From: Tetradesmus obliquus
Taxonomy: Eukaryota; Chlorophyta; Chlorophyceae; Sphaeropleales; Scenedesmaceae
Assembly: GCA_030272155.1 (NCBI GenBank)
Contig: CP126192.1
Span: forward strand, 4,622,501-4,686,500
DNA length: 64,000 nt
Direction of reading: 5' to 3'
Positions 12,814 through 25,940 of the stretch are shown here, piece after piece. The notes under the pieces are model-generated. The model did not search any database. It had not been told where the DNA came from and worked only from the letters and a program-made list of their open reading frames with translations. Made by a program: the position numbers and the translations under genes. Each line of letters begins with the position of its first letter. The stretch's first letter is position 1.

Positions 12814-14064
12814 CTGAAGATTTTCAGCAATGCCCGGCACTGCAGTGTAGTGCAGGCGCTGCGCTGCGCAGACAAAAGCGAAAGCTGTTGAATAATTCGT
12901 ATCGGATTGCAGACGGTTTGAGTATTCTCAGCCAAAGTGTAGCTCTTACTAGTATCGATTGCACAGGAAGCAATTTCATTGTGCTGGCTGCATTAGTGCG
13001 CATATGACTGCTCTTCAATGATGTAGGGCGTGTGTAGCAAAATGGCTTGCTTGTATGCATTGCTTGTATGATAGGATTTATCATTGAACTGCGGAAAAAG
13101 GCATCTTTGAGGCGGCTTCAAATGCAGCGAAGAACCACAAGGAGCATGTCGCATGGCTGGTCCCCTGGTGATCACAGCCAGCAAGCAAGGGCACGATCGC
13201 GGACAATACGTCGGCCCAAAAACAATATTACAGTTTCAAAACAATTATGGTGCCCAGGTTTGATGTGTGAGTTACTCATGGCCGTGGTATACCCCAAACA
13301 CCCACCAAGTTCAATCATATCAGCTCGCGCGAGCGCTAAGCTCCCCATTCTTCATTGAACCTTTGCACGCACTTAGACACATCCATTCATCTAGTATCGA
13401 GCCTTATTCTTGGTTGCTGGCTGGTTCGATTGAGTTTCGTGAGCCTCTGACGATACTAGTGCATGTCAATCATAAGTAGAAGTCATTAAAAAAGATATCT
13501 AAACCGACAGCACTCTCCTTGGTGTTGTTGAGACACTCTTCTAGCCAAGGCGTTTTCCGACAGTCTGGCTGTGAAGCAGCAGAGGGCAAGCAAGCCATTT
13601 TCTAGGTGAGAATATGAAGCAGTCTACAGATCGAGCTGGAGCTGGGGGCAGACGAGATGCCAGCTACCTGACCTCGTGCAGCAGCTCCACAGCTGGGCCA
13701 GGGGGCGAAAGTTGCCCACAATCTTGCTACTTATTGTTTTATGCGACAGTTCACTCATGGAGCAGCTTGGTAGCATGCACCTGAGCGCTGACAGGCTGGC
13801 ACAGTGCCAAGCGAGCAGCAGCGTCACTGTGCGTCCAGCAACCAGCAGGCTGAGGCAGTTCGGCAAGATACTATTTAAATGTTTGGATGGCATGTGCCTG
13901 CAATGGCCACCGTCGTAGATATGCTTGCTTCAGAGGACTGCCAGTCTTCGCAAAATCAAGCAGCAGGGCCACTGCCTGGCGGCAGCAGGGATGTTTTACT
14001 GTTGCTAAAATGGATGACTTTCTAACCGAATGTACAACCTTGCCGCCTCTCGCGCAGGCGCTGA

Positions 14065-15881
14065 ATGCAGACACGTAGCAGCTTGGCTATGGCTGTGCTG
14101 CTGTCTGGCTTGATCCTGCTTACCCTATTGGCAGCTGCGCATGCGTGTGGTGGCCATGCGTCCCACCCATGGGACAAAGTGGTGGAGATGAAGGGCAGGC
14201 GGCGATCGCTGCTGTCGATGAAGGGTCGCAGGTGCGCCCGTAACAACCTCATGTTGGCAAAGCAACTTGAGTTGCGCACACAGCAGCAGCGCCAACTGCC
14301 GCCCTTTGCAGGCTGATCAGCGCCACATCATGCTTGTTTTTCCCGGGACCTTGCAGGCGCTTTACGTACCACAGCTCAGCAACACAATTGACAGCACAGA
14401 AGCATTGCGCACTCGTGCAACTCATCCTTAGCAAATGCTGCTGCCAGTTTGCTTGCGCTGTGCCCGGTGAGTTCACCACTGTGCTCTGCTATGCTTCACT
14501 GCTGCTGCTGCAGATGCGGCACACTGACACCAGAGCCTCAGCACCTGTCACAGCTTGAGTACAAGCATGCTGTATTTGCAGCAAAGGAGGCAGCGTTCCA
14601 GGCAAAGAACAGCAGCAGCGGCAGCAGCGTGCGCCAGTACATCATACCCACGTATGTGCACATCGTCGTGTCAGACGACGGCACGGGCATGGGTGATGTG
14701 GCCAAGGACGTGGTGGAGAAGCAGGTCAAGGCCCTCAACGAGGCCTACGCCACAAACGCGGCCGCGGCCGGCATCCAGTGGGTGTTCCAGGTGCGAAGCG
14801 TGGTCAAGACCAGCGGCCCGGACATGTGCGACCAGCAGAACGAGGCCAGCATGAAGGCCAAGCTGCGCAAGGGCAGCAGGGACGCGCTGAACCTGTACAT
14901 CACAGACCTCAGCGCGTGCGGCCTGCTGGGCTACAGCAGCTGGCCCTGGGACCTGAAGAAGAAGGGCATGGTCATGGACGGCGTGGTCATCCACTACGAC
15001 ACGCTGCCAGGCGGCCAGTACAGGCCCTACAACCTGGGCCGCACAGGCATCCACGAGATCGGGCACTGGCTAGGTGAGCGGCAGGCGGCGGCGGGCAGAG
15101 GCAGGCATCAGGCACGTGTGCGCTACAGGGGAGCCTCAGAGCGGAGCGGTTGCTGCGCGCCACAGCCTGTAAGCAGCAGCAGTGGCACAAGGAAGGAGTT
15201 GGTTTGCAACACGCAGCTTGAGGGCGCTTACCCTGTTACCAGCACAGGCTTGGGTTGTTGTGCATTCGCAGTGACAGGCGCACAGCAGCAGGAATAGCAT
15301 GCGCAGCGCTTGGTCGACAGCTGTCCGCAGTGGAAGCTCAACGTTGCAATGATCATGTCCGGGCTGCTGCTGCTGTGCGCCGCAGGCTTGTACCACACCT
15401 TCCAGAACGGCTGCAACGGCAACGGCGACTCAGTGCAGGACACGCCATTCTGCGCCAGCCCCAGCGAAGGCTGCCCCGTGCACCGGGACACCTGCCCACA
15501 GCCAGGAGAGGACCCTGTGCGCAAGTGAGTTGGCTAGAGCGCAGCAGGAGGAATGTGGCGGGCAGCAGCCATCGACTTGCACTGCTCAGCATGCTGGCTG
15601 CTGTTCTACCTGCTTGCCTTGCGACTGGCGCAGCTGCTGCAGCACTGCTGCCTGCCAGCAGTTGAGTTGCACAGGCTATTGCTTCCGGAACACCTTCTGT
15701 TCGCAAGTGCTGATGTTACACGCCTTGTCACTGCCGCCGCCATTGCTCTGTCTCCGCTGCTGCTGCCCCGCTGCCGTGCAGCTTCATGGACTACAGCGAT
15801 GACAGCTGCATGCGCGCCTTCACCTCCGGGCAGCACGGGCGCGTGGAGCAGATGTGGAAGCAGTACCGGCTCATGGTATAG
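14065..15881 (+). CDS. Secreted M43/pappalysin-type zinc metalloprotease
   Basis: A zinc metalloendopeptidase of the M43 (pappalysin/cytophagalysin) family. Exons are 14065-14231, 14514-15073, 15386-15524 and 15782-15881, giving 321 residues. A hydrophobic leader ([20 protein letters not shown]) indicates secretion; Met 14089 is an equally good start. The mature part begins RCGTLTP and carries YVHIV, then the zinc site [13 protein letters not shown], which is split by intron 2 between the two halves. The motif has the form HExxHxxGLYH, with the second His and the glycine intact. [11 protein letters not shown] supplies the Met-turn. Cysteines in NGCNG, PFCAS and GCPVH fit the usual Cys-rich loop. 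It is a minimal protease with no extra C-terminal domains. In Chlorophyceae such enzymes may act on extracellular matrix, but that is inference. Confidence 0.88.
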
Positions 15882-18800
15882 CCACAACACGCAGCTGCAG
15901 CAGAAGCAGCAGCAAACAGCAGCAGCGGCAGTTCTCAGCAGCAGCAGTGGTGGGGTGCTGCAGCGGCAGCACCCTCAGCAGCTGCTGATCCACGTGTGGT
16001 TTAGCGCATACCTTTCAGAGTCAGCCATCTTCTTGAACCCAAGAGAGAGAAGAAGCCAGCAAGCTCGGCAGTTTTGTCTGTTTCATGAGCCGTAGGCCTG
16101 GCGTGTTCCCCTGGTGAGCCCAGCGAGCGAGGCTGGCAGGCCCCTTGTGAGCCTGGCTGCATTGTGCGGTGCCCTGCGTCCTGCCCAGCACGGTGAGCGA
16201 GCTGGCCCATTCCCGGCAGGCCGCGCGAGGCGGCCCCGGCTCCCGCGCTGGCATGCGCCGCGCCGGCATGGCAGGCAGCCCCCGTGCTTGCCTTGCAAAC
16301 ATGGTGATGTGTGATCAGACTTGTAGATGTACAACATACGTGACGTTTGTCGACCACTCACATGGCCATTCTTTGGCTAATTCTTACCCCCATCAGCGTC
16401 CATTGTTACCTGCTGCACTCGGAGCCAGCTGACTCCGAGTCTGCATGCAGACCCACAGCTCCACACCAGCATCAACTCCACGCACGCACATGTGACGTGG
16501 GTGTGCATGTGCATATACATGTCACAACACAGCAGGCAGCTTGCAAGCTGCTGCTGCTCCTTGTGTGGTGAGCACATAGCATGTTGGTGTGGCGCAGCGA
16601 GGCTTCAGATATCAGACGTAAGGACTGGGACGCATACTGTGCAGTTCTGGAGGCTGCTGCTGTGCGGGTTGTCAGCAGCGCCTCACGCGACCGGGTTGTG
16701 ATGACAGGGGAAGTTGACTGGAGCAGCGGCAGGATTTGACATGCCGAATGCAGTTGAGTTGAGCCTGCGCAGTGTGCATGGTGTGTGGTGTGTGTTTGTC
16801 GTGCCTTGTGGCCACCACCAGCTGCAGACATCTGCCAGGGCTGCATTGGGCTGTGCATGGCATCTGAGTATGTACAGCCAGTGGCAAGCAGTGTCGTCGG
16901 CAGCACTGCCTGGTGCAGTGGTTGCAGCAGCTGCTTGCGTGCCAGGCCACTGCAGTGTGTCTTGTGTGGGCGGGAGCTGGCAAGTAGTTGTTTTGGCACA
17001 AGACAGGGCAGCTGTCTTTGTGGCCGTTGCTGGTTGTGTTCTGGACACTTGCTTTGGGTTGAGTTGCAGCAGCATGGTAGGTCACGCCCAGCAGGGGCAG
17101 CCTGCTGTGGCTGGAGAGTTGCCGCTCCTTGTGCGCCCTCTGGCTGCCAGGGATTGTAGCAGCAGCTGCTGTCTGCACCGTGCCCATGGTTGCGTGGCAC
17201 ACAGCTTCCTGCATCGAGCGGTAGCAATGCAGTTTCACACTGCTGCACTGCCCTCCAGCCCCATGCACGGCAGTAGGCCGTGCTGGGGATGAGCTTGTAG
17301 TGCCTGCACACATGCAGTTAGGGCAGGTTTGTGTGTAGTGCCCTGGTGTGCTTGTCTGCTGAACTTGCTGAAGTGTGCTCAGTGCAGGCTGAACAGCTGC
17401 TGCCTGCTGCATGATGCGGTGGTGTGCACTCAAAGGCACCCACCTTCCAAACTGCCTGTGCGCAGCTGCTCTAGCATGGTGCAACACGGTGGCGTCCAGT
17501 TATGCAGAGTGGTTGTTTGTGTGCAGGCTTGCTTGTCGTGCGTTTTGCTGCTGTTCACGCTGCATGTGTCCCCCAGCCCCCCACAGGCCTCATATTGTTC
17601 TTCCACATTCTTACAGATTCACACTCTTCCATTCTTTCCTGTGGCCAGCGAGGGGTTTAGGGCACATGCAGTGATTCAACATTGTTTGCAGCAGCAGCGC
17701 GAGGCATAGCAGCCGCATCACCCACTGTACTCAGCTTGGTGTCTTTTCGTCCTCAGGGCGAGGCTAGCAGCAGTAACTTGACGACTATCGTGACCTGGGC
17801 TACTTGTTGTGCCACTTGTTCCGGTACTTGTTCTGCAAAGCAGTGCATGCATTTAATAACATGCGTGACTGGCAATGCGGATGCGCAGGGTGCTTCTTAT
17901 GTGGTGTGTGGGTTGGTGCCTCAAGCAGGGCTGATTTGTCACAGCGTGCGTCACCTGTGTGATGCATCATGTACATGTTTGTCCATGTGTAGGGTACTCG
18001 CATTTACTTTGTTATGTCAACTACTATTGCGGGCGTCTTTGCGTGCTTCATGTACACCGCACAGCCTGTATCTATGCACAGCCTGGCTGTTGTCTGGGCG
18101 CAGCATAAGTCGGCAGCTTACTATGCGTGAACTCTTGAGCAGTTGCAGTGCTATGTAGGTCGGTGTTTACACGCTCTGCTGTTAGCACTATGGGCGGCAG
18201 TCGAGGCATGGATTCCTGCCAACCTCTGTCGCACATTGTGCCACCAGCAGATATGTGATGGCTAGAACTCTGGACTGGGCAAACATGGGAGATGTTGGGA
18301 ACAGCTCTGAAATGAGCTCCATAGTTGCGCATGCAGCCTGTTGAGGAGGTACTGGGCATGACAGTCTTATTGAAACATCATTATCTGGTGTATCCTTGCA
18401 GAGTGTCTGCTGCTTTTGCACGAACATTGACTAGTCGCTGGTGCAAAGAAGGAGACCAGTGCCGTCGCTCGTCTGAGTTGCCAAAGGTGTGACCTGCAGG
18501 TTGTGGCAGCTGCCACAATGTGCCTGGCAACCCAGCACACGAACTGCTACCTGCAGTGATGCCAGAGGCAGTCGGCTAGCTCAGAAAACTAACCCTCCAC
18601 TAAGGCACCAACAACACTCCCATGTCCCACTCCCGTCGCTCACGTACGATAGTACACATGCAAATGACGAAGGAGGCGCGGCTACTGCACAGCAAACCCA
18701 AGCCCTCCAATGCCGAGCGCAACAGCCTGCGCTGCTGCCTGTGACGTATCTGCAACATTGAGGCAGAGATCGCATTACCTGGCCTTGGAAGGCCCTCAGC

Positions 18801-19052
18801 AAGATCCACAACAAACATACGGCCCGACCAACATCTCAAGAATGGTGCTGCGTGGCTGGGCCAAGAGGCAACAGCTGCTGGCAGGATATGCCCAGCCGAC
18901 CACCTGATGTTGCTTCACAAAACCCACCATCCGTCACAGTAAGACCCTCGTTGCGCAGCACAGCATGCTTTTAAGACGGGCATATTGTGATCGGTGCTTA
19001 CGCCGCATTGCAAGCTGCAAAACCATGCAACCCAATGTTGTGCACAGCCACC
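15882..19052. other. Convergent intergenic region, G/T-rich on the + strand
   Basis: About 3.2 kb between the metalloprotease stop and the BAH-like gene stop. The left two thirds is rich in TGTG/GCTG tracts on the + strand, like long algal 3' UTRs. Four overlapping open frames on the minus strand (16472-17487) reflect the scarcity of stops in such sequence; none shows a domain. No RNA gene was recognised. Confidence 0.55.
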
Positions 19053-19230
19053 TCAATCATCGTCTTCGTCCATTAAGTCTCCAATGTTGCCCTGCTGCCG
19101 CAGTGGCGCGTATCCAAACAAGCCGCCATCATCGTCATCATCGTCATCCTCCTGCCCTGCTTGAGCAGCACCGTGCATCCCCGGCAGTGTCGGCGATGGG
19201 GGGTTGCCGTGCTTCTGCTGCTGCTTGCCT

Positions 19231-19266
<36 letters not shown>

Positions 19267-22200
19267 AGTGCCGCGCGCCAGCCGTCCAGCCGCGCCTGCC
19301 GCTGCTGCTGCGCTTCTGGCGTGAGGCTGCCGTCATCATCAGCCAGCTGCTTGAAGGGCGCGCCAGGCACGCGCAGGTAGGCCGCGTGCACCTCTGCCGT
19401 CTCCTTCAGCAGCCTGTTGCGCTCCTGCATGGCTGCTGCTGTGCGCTTGTAGCGCTTGCGCATCGACGCCACCTGTGGCAGTGCGCCATCAGCAGGCAAC
19501 AGGGCAGCGCTCAACATGCGCAACAGCCAGCGCCACCAAAAAGCAGCCAGGCATCACCCACACCATGCTTGTTTCCACGCTTTCAGCCAATCCTACACAT
19601 GCATCTGCATGCAGCTAGCTGCACAGCAGGCACCTCTTTCCCTGAACTGTGCTGCAGCTGCCAGCACACTCACGATGTCCTGCGTGGCCTGGTCGGGCCA
19701 CTCGCCGTCCAGCGGCATCACGCGCTTGTCGTCCGGGTGCAGCTGCGGCGCGTCGCGTGCCGCGCACCACAGGAAGCCCTGCACCACAAAGCCGGGCTCG
19801 CGCGTGCGCATCAGGCGGCCCTTGGCGATGGCGTAGCGCTCAGGCGGCGGCTCGCGCAGGCCCAGCCAGTGCAGCTGCGGGGCGAGGAAGGAGGGTGATG
19901 GGGCAGGCAGGAGGGGCAGGCAGGCAAGGTGTGGCGGGGGAGGCAGCAGGTGCGACGGGGCAGGTGCAATGGGGTCTGAGCGCAGAGGAAGGCGTTTGTG
20001 GTGGGCATAGCACAAGGCAGCAGGTGCGGCAGGGTCATCACTGTTGAGCAGGAGTGGGCTCATGCGCAGCTGCCATGAGCATCTGCAGCAGCGTTTCCGC
20101 CACTGGGGCAGTGTCACCAGATGGTATAAGCAGTGTCCACAGCAAGCCATGTCCAGTTCATACGCAAGGACTCCTGCACAGAGGCCGCACTGCTGTGCAT
20201 AGCTGCTGGTGGCTGTGCCGCGTACCGTGCATGTCATAGCTGCTGGTGGCTGTGCCGCGTACCGTGCATGTCATAGCTGCTGGTGGCTGTGCCGCGTACC
20301 GTGCATGTCATAGCTGCTGGTGGCTGTGCCGCGTACCGTGCATGTCATAGCTGCTGGTGGCTGTGCCGCGTACCGTGCATGTCATAGCTGCTGGTGGCTG
20401 TGCCGCGTACCGTGCATGTCATAGCTGCTGGTGGCTGTGCCGCGTACCGTGCATGTCATAGCTGCTGGTGGCTGTGCCGCGTACCGTGCATGTCATAGCT
20501 GCTGGTGGCTGTGCCGCGTACCGTGCATGTCTGCAGGAAGCGCGTACCGTGCATTCTGCAGGAAGCGCGTACCGTGCATGTCTGCAGGAAGCGCGTACCG
20601 TGCATGTCTGCAGGAAGCGCGTACCGTGCATGTCTGCAGGAAGCCTTCCAGTGATAGCAGCCCGGCATCATCTGGGTAGTCGTGCAGTGTGTTGTGGCTG
20701 GAGAACAGCAGCTGCGGCAGCAGCAGAAGCAGCAGACATTGTGCATAATCAAAAGGCAGCGGCAGCTGAGGGGGAGGAAACGCCGGTGTGCAGTGGTGCA
20801 CGCGTCCAACTGTGTGCTACGCAAGCCACATGTGTGACGAAGCTGAAGGTGAAACGAGTGCAAGTCTACAGCCAGCCGGGAGGCAACATTGCTGACATGC
20901 CAACACTTATCACTTGCCCACAGGGTTGGCTTGGGCTGTGTTGCCCCAGCTGGCCACTTATCACTTGAAAACATGCTTGAGGCATAGGGGGTTGACTTGG
21001 GTGTCACAGCCCGAGGACTGCGCAGGCTGCGCAGCCTGCCCTCAGCGCCCCACCTGCCGCTCGCAGAGCTCCTCCTGCCGCAGCTTCTTTTTCTTGCTGA
21101 AGCTGAATTCCGCGCCGCTGTACTTCTTGCGCTTCACACCTTCCCACGCGTTCTCAGGCACCTCGCGCGGCCGGTAGAACCAGTAGCACTGCAGCCAGCA
21201 TGCAGCACGCCGGCAGCAAAGCAACCACGTCAGCAATGCAAGGTGTGCCGAGTGTGGACCAGTACAGGCAGCAGGCCTGCATACATGCTGAAAGTAACAG
21301 CATGACACCAGCTGCACAATCTGTCCAGCAGCGCAAGGCACAGTCTGGCACATCGACGCGGCTGTCACTCTGCTGTTGCCGCTGCTGTTGCCGAACACCG
21401 CTGTGGCTGTCACTGCACATAAGCCACCCCAGGTGTTGTCGTTCCTGTCTCTGCTACTGCCGCCGCCGCTGCTGTTGCTGTTGCTGCTGCTGCTGCTGCT
21501 ACTGCTGCTGCCGCGCAGCAGCCGCACCTCCAGGCTGAAGTCACCCGTGCGGAAGGTGTCCTGCTGCCCAGCCACCGGCTTCGCGTCACGCTTCAGCCAG
21601 ATCTGCACAACAGCAGCACACCCACAGCACGCTTGGCACACAGAGCGTTACTAACCCAGCCACGCGACATCAGCAACACCAGCACTGCCGCAGTGAGGTG
21701 TTCACGTTCCCTGGCCAAATAGAACCTGCTGCAGATGGTGCGCAAGCAACATACATAGTACAACAGCTGCGGCACGTTCAATCCAATTGCAACCAGGCAA
21801 ACAGGGTTGAAGCAGAGCAGGCTGGTGTTACAGCTCAGCCAGAACCTGTGTATCAGCTGCGCCCTGCAGCAACATGGCGCAGGCAGGCTGCCAAAAGCTG
21901 GCCCACCTCACTGCAAGCAGGTTGCTGTTGGTTACTGTTGCTGCGAGCATCCGCATAAGCCTGCTGCTGCTTGCGCTATCATGCTGTTGCACTGTTATTG
22001 CGGCTCTGCCCCCGTTGCTTGCTGGGGTTGCTGCTGCTTGTTCACCTTATCCACTAAGCCCAAGTATGGCGGCTCCGTTGGCGACGCTGTAAGCCAACAG
22101 GAGAGGCAGTTTGAAACCTGAGTCAGTTTTCGTACGGCTTCTGTGCTCCAATGCTCACTGCTCAAGCAGCGCCCGTGCACATGCCACCCTGCAAGCGATG

Positions 22201-23095
22201 ACATGCACTTAAAAGCAGCAGTTGCATTCAACATGCTGCCGAGCACCTGCTGTGGCCAATGCATCTGCCTGCTGTGCCTGCTGCGCTAAAAGCAGCCGGT
22301 GACGCCTGTGGCGCACTCACACACGATGAGCACTGGCGTCAGCCGCGTGAGCCTGTACTTGCGGATGACATCAGAAGCGTCCTGGTGTGCTGCTGCGTCA
22401 GCTGCATCAGGCACCTCAATCTCCTGCAAGGCAACAACGCAAGCAGACATGCAGTGAAGCCTAGAACTAAGCAGAACACTGCAGCAGGTGGTTGCACCAG
22501 GCGGCACGGCAAGGCACGGCAAGGAGACATGCGGTAACTGCAAACGCCGACCAGAGCACTTCAGTAGGCGGTCCTGCTTGCGCTGTTGCAGTTGTGCACT
22601 GCAGCCTGGTGGCGCAGCGCACAACCACCGCCCTGGCGCACACAACTGCAACTGGAAAGGCTAGCCAGCTGCAAGCGGCGTGCATGTGGTGGTCCTGACG
22701 CACCTTGCAGCGTTTGTGGCCCTCATGGCTGGAGTCAGGCTTGTCTGCAAGCAAGTACGCGGCAGGGGTGGTAGCAGCTTTGCATGGTTTTGCCATGTTA
22801 GGGCCTGTACGTACGCTGCTGCTGCATATCACAGCCTGGCAACAGCAAAGGACACTTGGGCAATGTGCACGCTGGCATGTGATTTGATAGCAGCATCCCG
22901 TGCATCTGTTTGATGAGACAGCAACACACCATGCGCTGCGCCTGCTGCTGCTGCTGCTTATGCATGGCTCTCCTTACCATGGTATCGCAGCACCCGCACA
23001 TGGTCATAGTACTCGCCCTTCACTATGTTCTCCAGCCAGGGCGGGTACACCTCCTCCTCCTCTTCCTCCTCTTCACTAGTTTCGTCGTGTGGCAT
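19053..23095 (-). CDS. Probable BAH-domain nuclear protein
   Basis: BAH domains are protein-interaction modules in chromatin proteins. Eight minus-strand exons (23095-22978, 22744-22704, 22423-22325, 21602-21528, 21188-21054, 20711-20625, 19874-19674, 19472-19053) join with consistent phases to 391 residues. The N-terminus has an acidic Glu run, then LTPVLIIWLKRD, CYWFYRPREV, LLFSSH and SLEGFLQTCTLHWL. In order these match the BAH pattern of plant EBS/SHL-type proteins (WYYRPEE, ELFLS, EGKCIVH). A basic stretch KRKKYSG lies between. The C-terminal exon has MRKRYKRTAAAMQERNRLL, a run of glutamines and an Asp-rich end. I see no PHD finger. Exon 6 ends exactly where a tandem array begins, so that donor is the weakest junction. 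The gene is solid; the BAH assignment is by eye. Confidence 0.6.
20198..20645. repeat. Compound minisatellite built from an exon-intron junction
   Basis: Nine 37-bp units starting CATAGCTGCTGG run from 20198 to about 20530, followed by about five 25-26-bp units starting CATGTCTGCAGG to 20645. Both unit types share CGCGTACCGTGCATG. Read on the gene strand, each short unit contains CTTCCTGCAG, then ACATGCACG, then GTACGC: an acceptor-like site, the last nine bases of exon 6, and its donor. It occupies about a third of the 750-bp intron 6 of the BAH-like gene. Confidence 0.9.
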
Positions 23096-23851
23096 GGCTG
23101 TTCAGGATCAACCTATACTGCGTGGGCTTTGGGTGCTGCCACAGCACCCTGCTGCTGCTGCTGCTGCTGCTGCTGCAGCCCTTCCAAGTGATGCTGCTGT
23201 CTTGCCGTCTCGATTGAGTGCCGCCTGATATCTCCGACGTTACAAGACTACAAGCATCGCTTCTTTTCGCCGACGACTGGCAGTAGCATGTAAGCTGCAC
23301 ACGACTTCCGGGGCTTGTCTGATGTCGTTGCTGTAAGTTCCTTCTGCACGTGATGAGTAGTTGTGTACTTTCGCAAGTCAAAAGGCATCAAAATCAAGCT
23401 GCACTGAAGCTATGGTGACTCTCGGACCAGTGACAGACAGCCTATCTCACTTCCACACCTGCCCGTCACACCCATCAAGCAAGCCAAGGAAGGTTACTGT
23501 AACAAGTATCTTTTTACAACCTGATCAGGCCAGCAGAGTTGCTGTAGATGCACTTAAGTATGTAATAATACAATGATGCGTATCACAAGAACAGGATAAC
23601 ATGCTCTCAAGGCGGTCAGCTGGTGTGTGTTGATCATGTCGCAGTTTGTCAAGTCAGCAATTGGTTACACTCATTAGTGCATCACAGACACGCCATATCA
23701 CAGCAGATATCATCACACCCATTGAACTACAATGCAAATCACAGCCTAATCCCATACATATACAGAGAACCAGTCATGCCGCCATTTATTATGTACAAAT
23801 CCCACCCCTTCCTGCCAACAGCCGCCACGGGTGCTGGCTGCCTGTGTGTTA
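23096..23851. other. Intergenic region between two minus-strand genes
   Basis: Should contain the 3' UTR of the GT14-like gene and the promoter of the BAH-like gene. A (CTG)n run at about 23150-23175 lies in the BAH-like gene's 5' flank. No other gene seen. Confidence 0.55.
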
Positions 23852-25900
23852 TCACCCAAGTGCCGCCAGCTTGCGCGGCAGCGGCTTGTCCTGCCACAGC
23901 AGCTGCAGCAGCTGCAGCAGCGTGCCCTGCGCTGCCTGCCGCTTCACCTCCACCTTCCTGAAAAACCACGCCCAGTTGGGCTTGGCCAGCCCCAGCGCCT
24001 GCAGCAGCGACAGCTTGGTGCCGCTGCCGCTGCCATCATCGTCGGCAGCATGCACATCGCACAGCAGCGCAGCCGTGAAGTTGCGCCATGTGTGCGGGTG
24101 GCGCGTGTGAGTGGGGTGGAACAGCGCCAGCGTGGGGCAACAGTCCAGCAGCACGCCATAGCCCACCACAGCATCCTCCTTGACACGCGCGGCGGCTGCA
24201 GCAGCTGCTGCACTCCTGGCTGCAGCAGCTGCCGCGCTCCTGGTTGACATGCAGCCAGCACCTGCAGCAGCGCTGGCAGCGTCTGGAGCTGCTGTAGGCT
24301 GCTCTGAAGGCGAGCGCTGCCTCATATGGGACTGTCCTGCTAGCGCCGTGCGCCTGCTGCTGCCAGCAGCGCGCTCAGGTGAACCTGTCCTGCTGGTCTG
24401 CTGCTGCAAACTGTGCCGAGTGATGCTATGATTCACATCACTGAAGTGCTGCCGCCGGCCCGACGCAGAAGACAACCTACTGCCGCTGCTGCCGCTGCGC
24501 GTGCAGCCACCATGGGGCACACTCAGCGTGCTGCCTCTGTGGCCGCTGCTGTGAGCTTCGCTGTCATCCCCGCTGGCACTGCTGCAGCCGCCCCTGCTCC
24601 TGCTGCTGCTCCTTGGCTGGCGCCTGCTGCGGTGCAGCGCCAGCCCAACAGCCTCCGCAGCCTGCTGCTGCTGCTGCCGCTGTTTCCAGGCCGGCTGCGA
24701 CTGCCGCTGGCTGCTGCGGCGCAAAAGCTGCCGCTGCAGCTGCTGCTTCCTGCTGCCATATTGCTGCCGCCTTGCTGCCGGGGCTGCTGCTGCAGGTGCC
24801 TCCTCCTCCTCCTCCTCCTCCTGCTGCTGCTGCTGCTGCTGCTGGGCAGCTGCGCGGCGTCGCTCCCTGTCTGCCCGGATGAAGGTGGGGATGCTCCTGC
24901 GCTGGATCTCCTTCACAAAGCCGTAGCGCACCGCGGCAGTGACCAGCAGGTACTCGTCAGCCGCCACGGCAGCGTCGCGCTGCATGAAGCGCGGCTGCAG
25001 CGCAGCACCCACCGCCATGATGTCCTCCTGCTTGGACAGCAGCGCCAGCAGCAGCTGCCTGCACACATGGGAAGCCATTCGGCAGCACGGACAGGGTGCA
25101 AAATGAACTGGTTGCAGAAGGTGGCACCTGTAAGCTTGCTTGTTGCGTTTGTTAGTAGCAGAGTGCAGCTGCACCGCCTTACTCTGCAACTTCCTGTGCT
25201 CTGCATGTGCCCCTGGAGACCGCCTCACATTGCCGATATCACTACACAATTGCAACACAACTGCCCTACACCATTGCTGCCTAAACACACCTCAACCAAT
25301 AGACATCATTCTTGTTCTACTGGCACTCGGCTACATCCTTGCTCTGCTGTGGCTGCCGCACGCCCTCACCTGCTCAACACGAGCCAGGTGTGGTGGAAGG
25401 TCAGCGAGTCGCCCCAGGCGCCCGCCTCTGCCCCGCCCATGCCCAGCTGCTGAGTCAGCACGCCAGCCGCCACGCACCTCGCAGCAGCATCATACTCGCG
25501 CCCAAACTGGAAGCAGCCGATCACACTCACGCCCGGCGGCAGCGGCAGCGGCAGCGCGGCAACAGGCACGTCCTGCCCACTAACCACAGCAATGTGCTGC
25601 AGCCTGGGGCAGCGTCGCAGCATCTCAGCAGCACTGCCCAGCACGGCTTGCGTAAGGCTGATGTCACCCCACTGCGAGGCCACACGGGTGTGCAGCTGCC
25701 GACCTGAGGCCAGCCATTCGTTGCCTGCTGCTGAGGGTGCCAAGTCCACGCCTGCCTTCAAGTGCACCAGCACCACTGCCCTGCCCTCATGGCTCGCCTC
25801 CCATGCCTGCCAGGCTGCTGCATGCGCCACTCCCTTGTCATGAGCCAGCATCAGCACACCAAACTCTGCAGTGCTTGCTGCAGCTGGCAGCTCACCTGCG

Positions 25901-25940
<40 letters not shown>

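Larger units (their letters stand above)
10651..14064. other. Divergent intergenic region, partly AT-richer than surroundings
   Basis: About 3.4 kb between two divergent genes. It is less CAG-rich than neighbouring DNA, especially 12700-13550. It contains a possible decayed MAM-like reading frame (12205-12737) and a short inverted repeat (12760-12813). I see no transposase, reverse transcriptase or clear long terminal repeats. Confidence 0.5.

Noticed and set aside
13370..13480. GGTTCGATT, resembling a tRNA B box
   Set aside because: No matching A box or cloverleaf arms could be drawn around it; no tRNA was found elsewhere either by eye.
10700..13600. Possible transposable element in the AT-richer gap
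   Set aside because: No transposase or reverse transcriptase frame, no long terminal repeats, and no matching terminal inverted repeats at its edges.
16472..17487. Two long minus-strand frames (279 and 271 codons) overlapping a + frame of 192 codons
   Set aside because: All overlap in different frames with the same biased composition and no domain; more likely G/T-rich 3' UTR sequence.
20198..20645. Regular repeats that could suggest a CRISPR array
   Set aside because: Units are head to tail with no unique spacers, in a eukaryotic intron, and match the flanking exon end.
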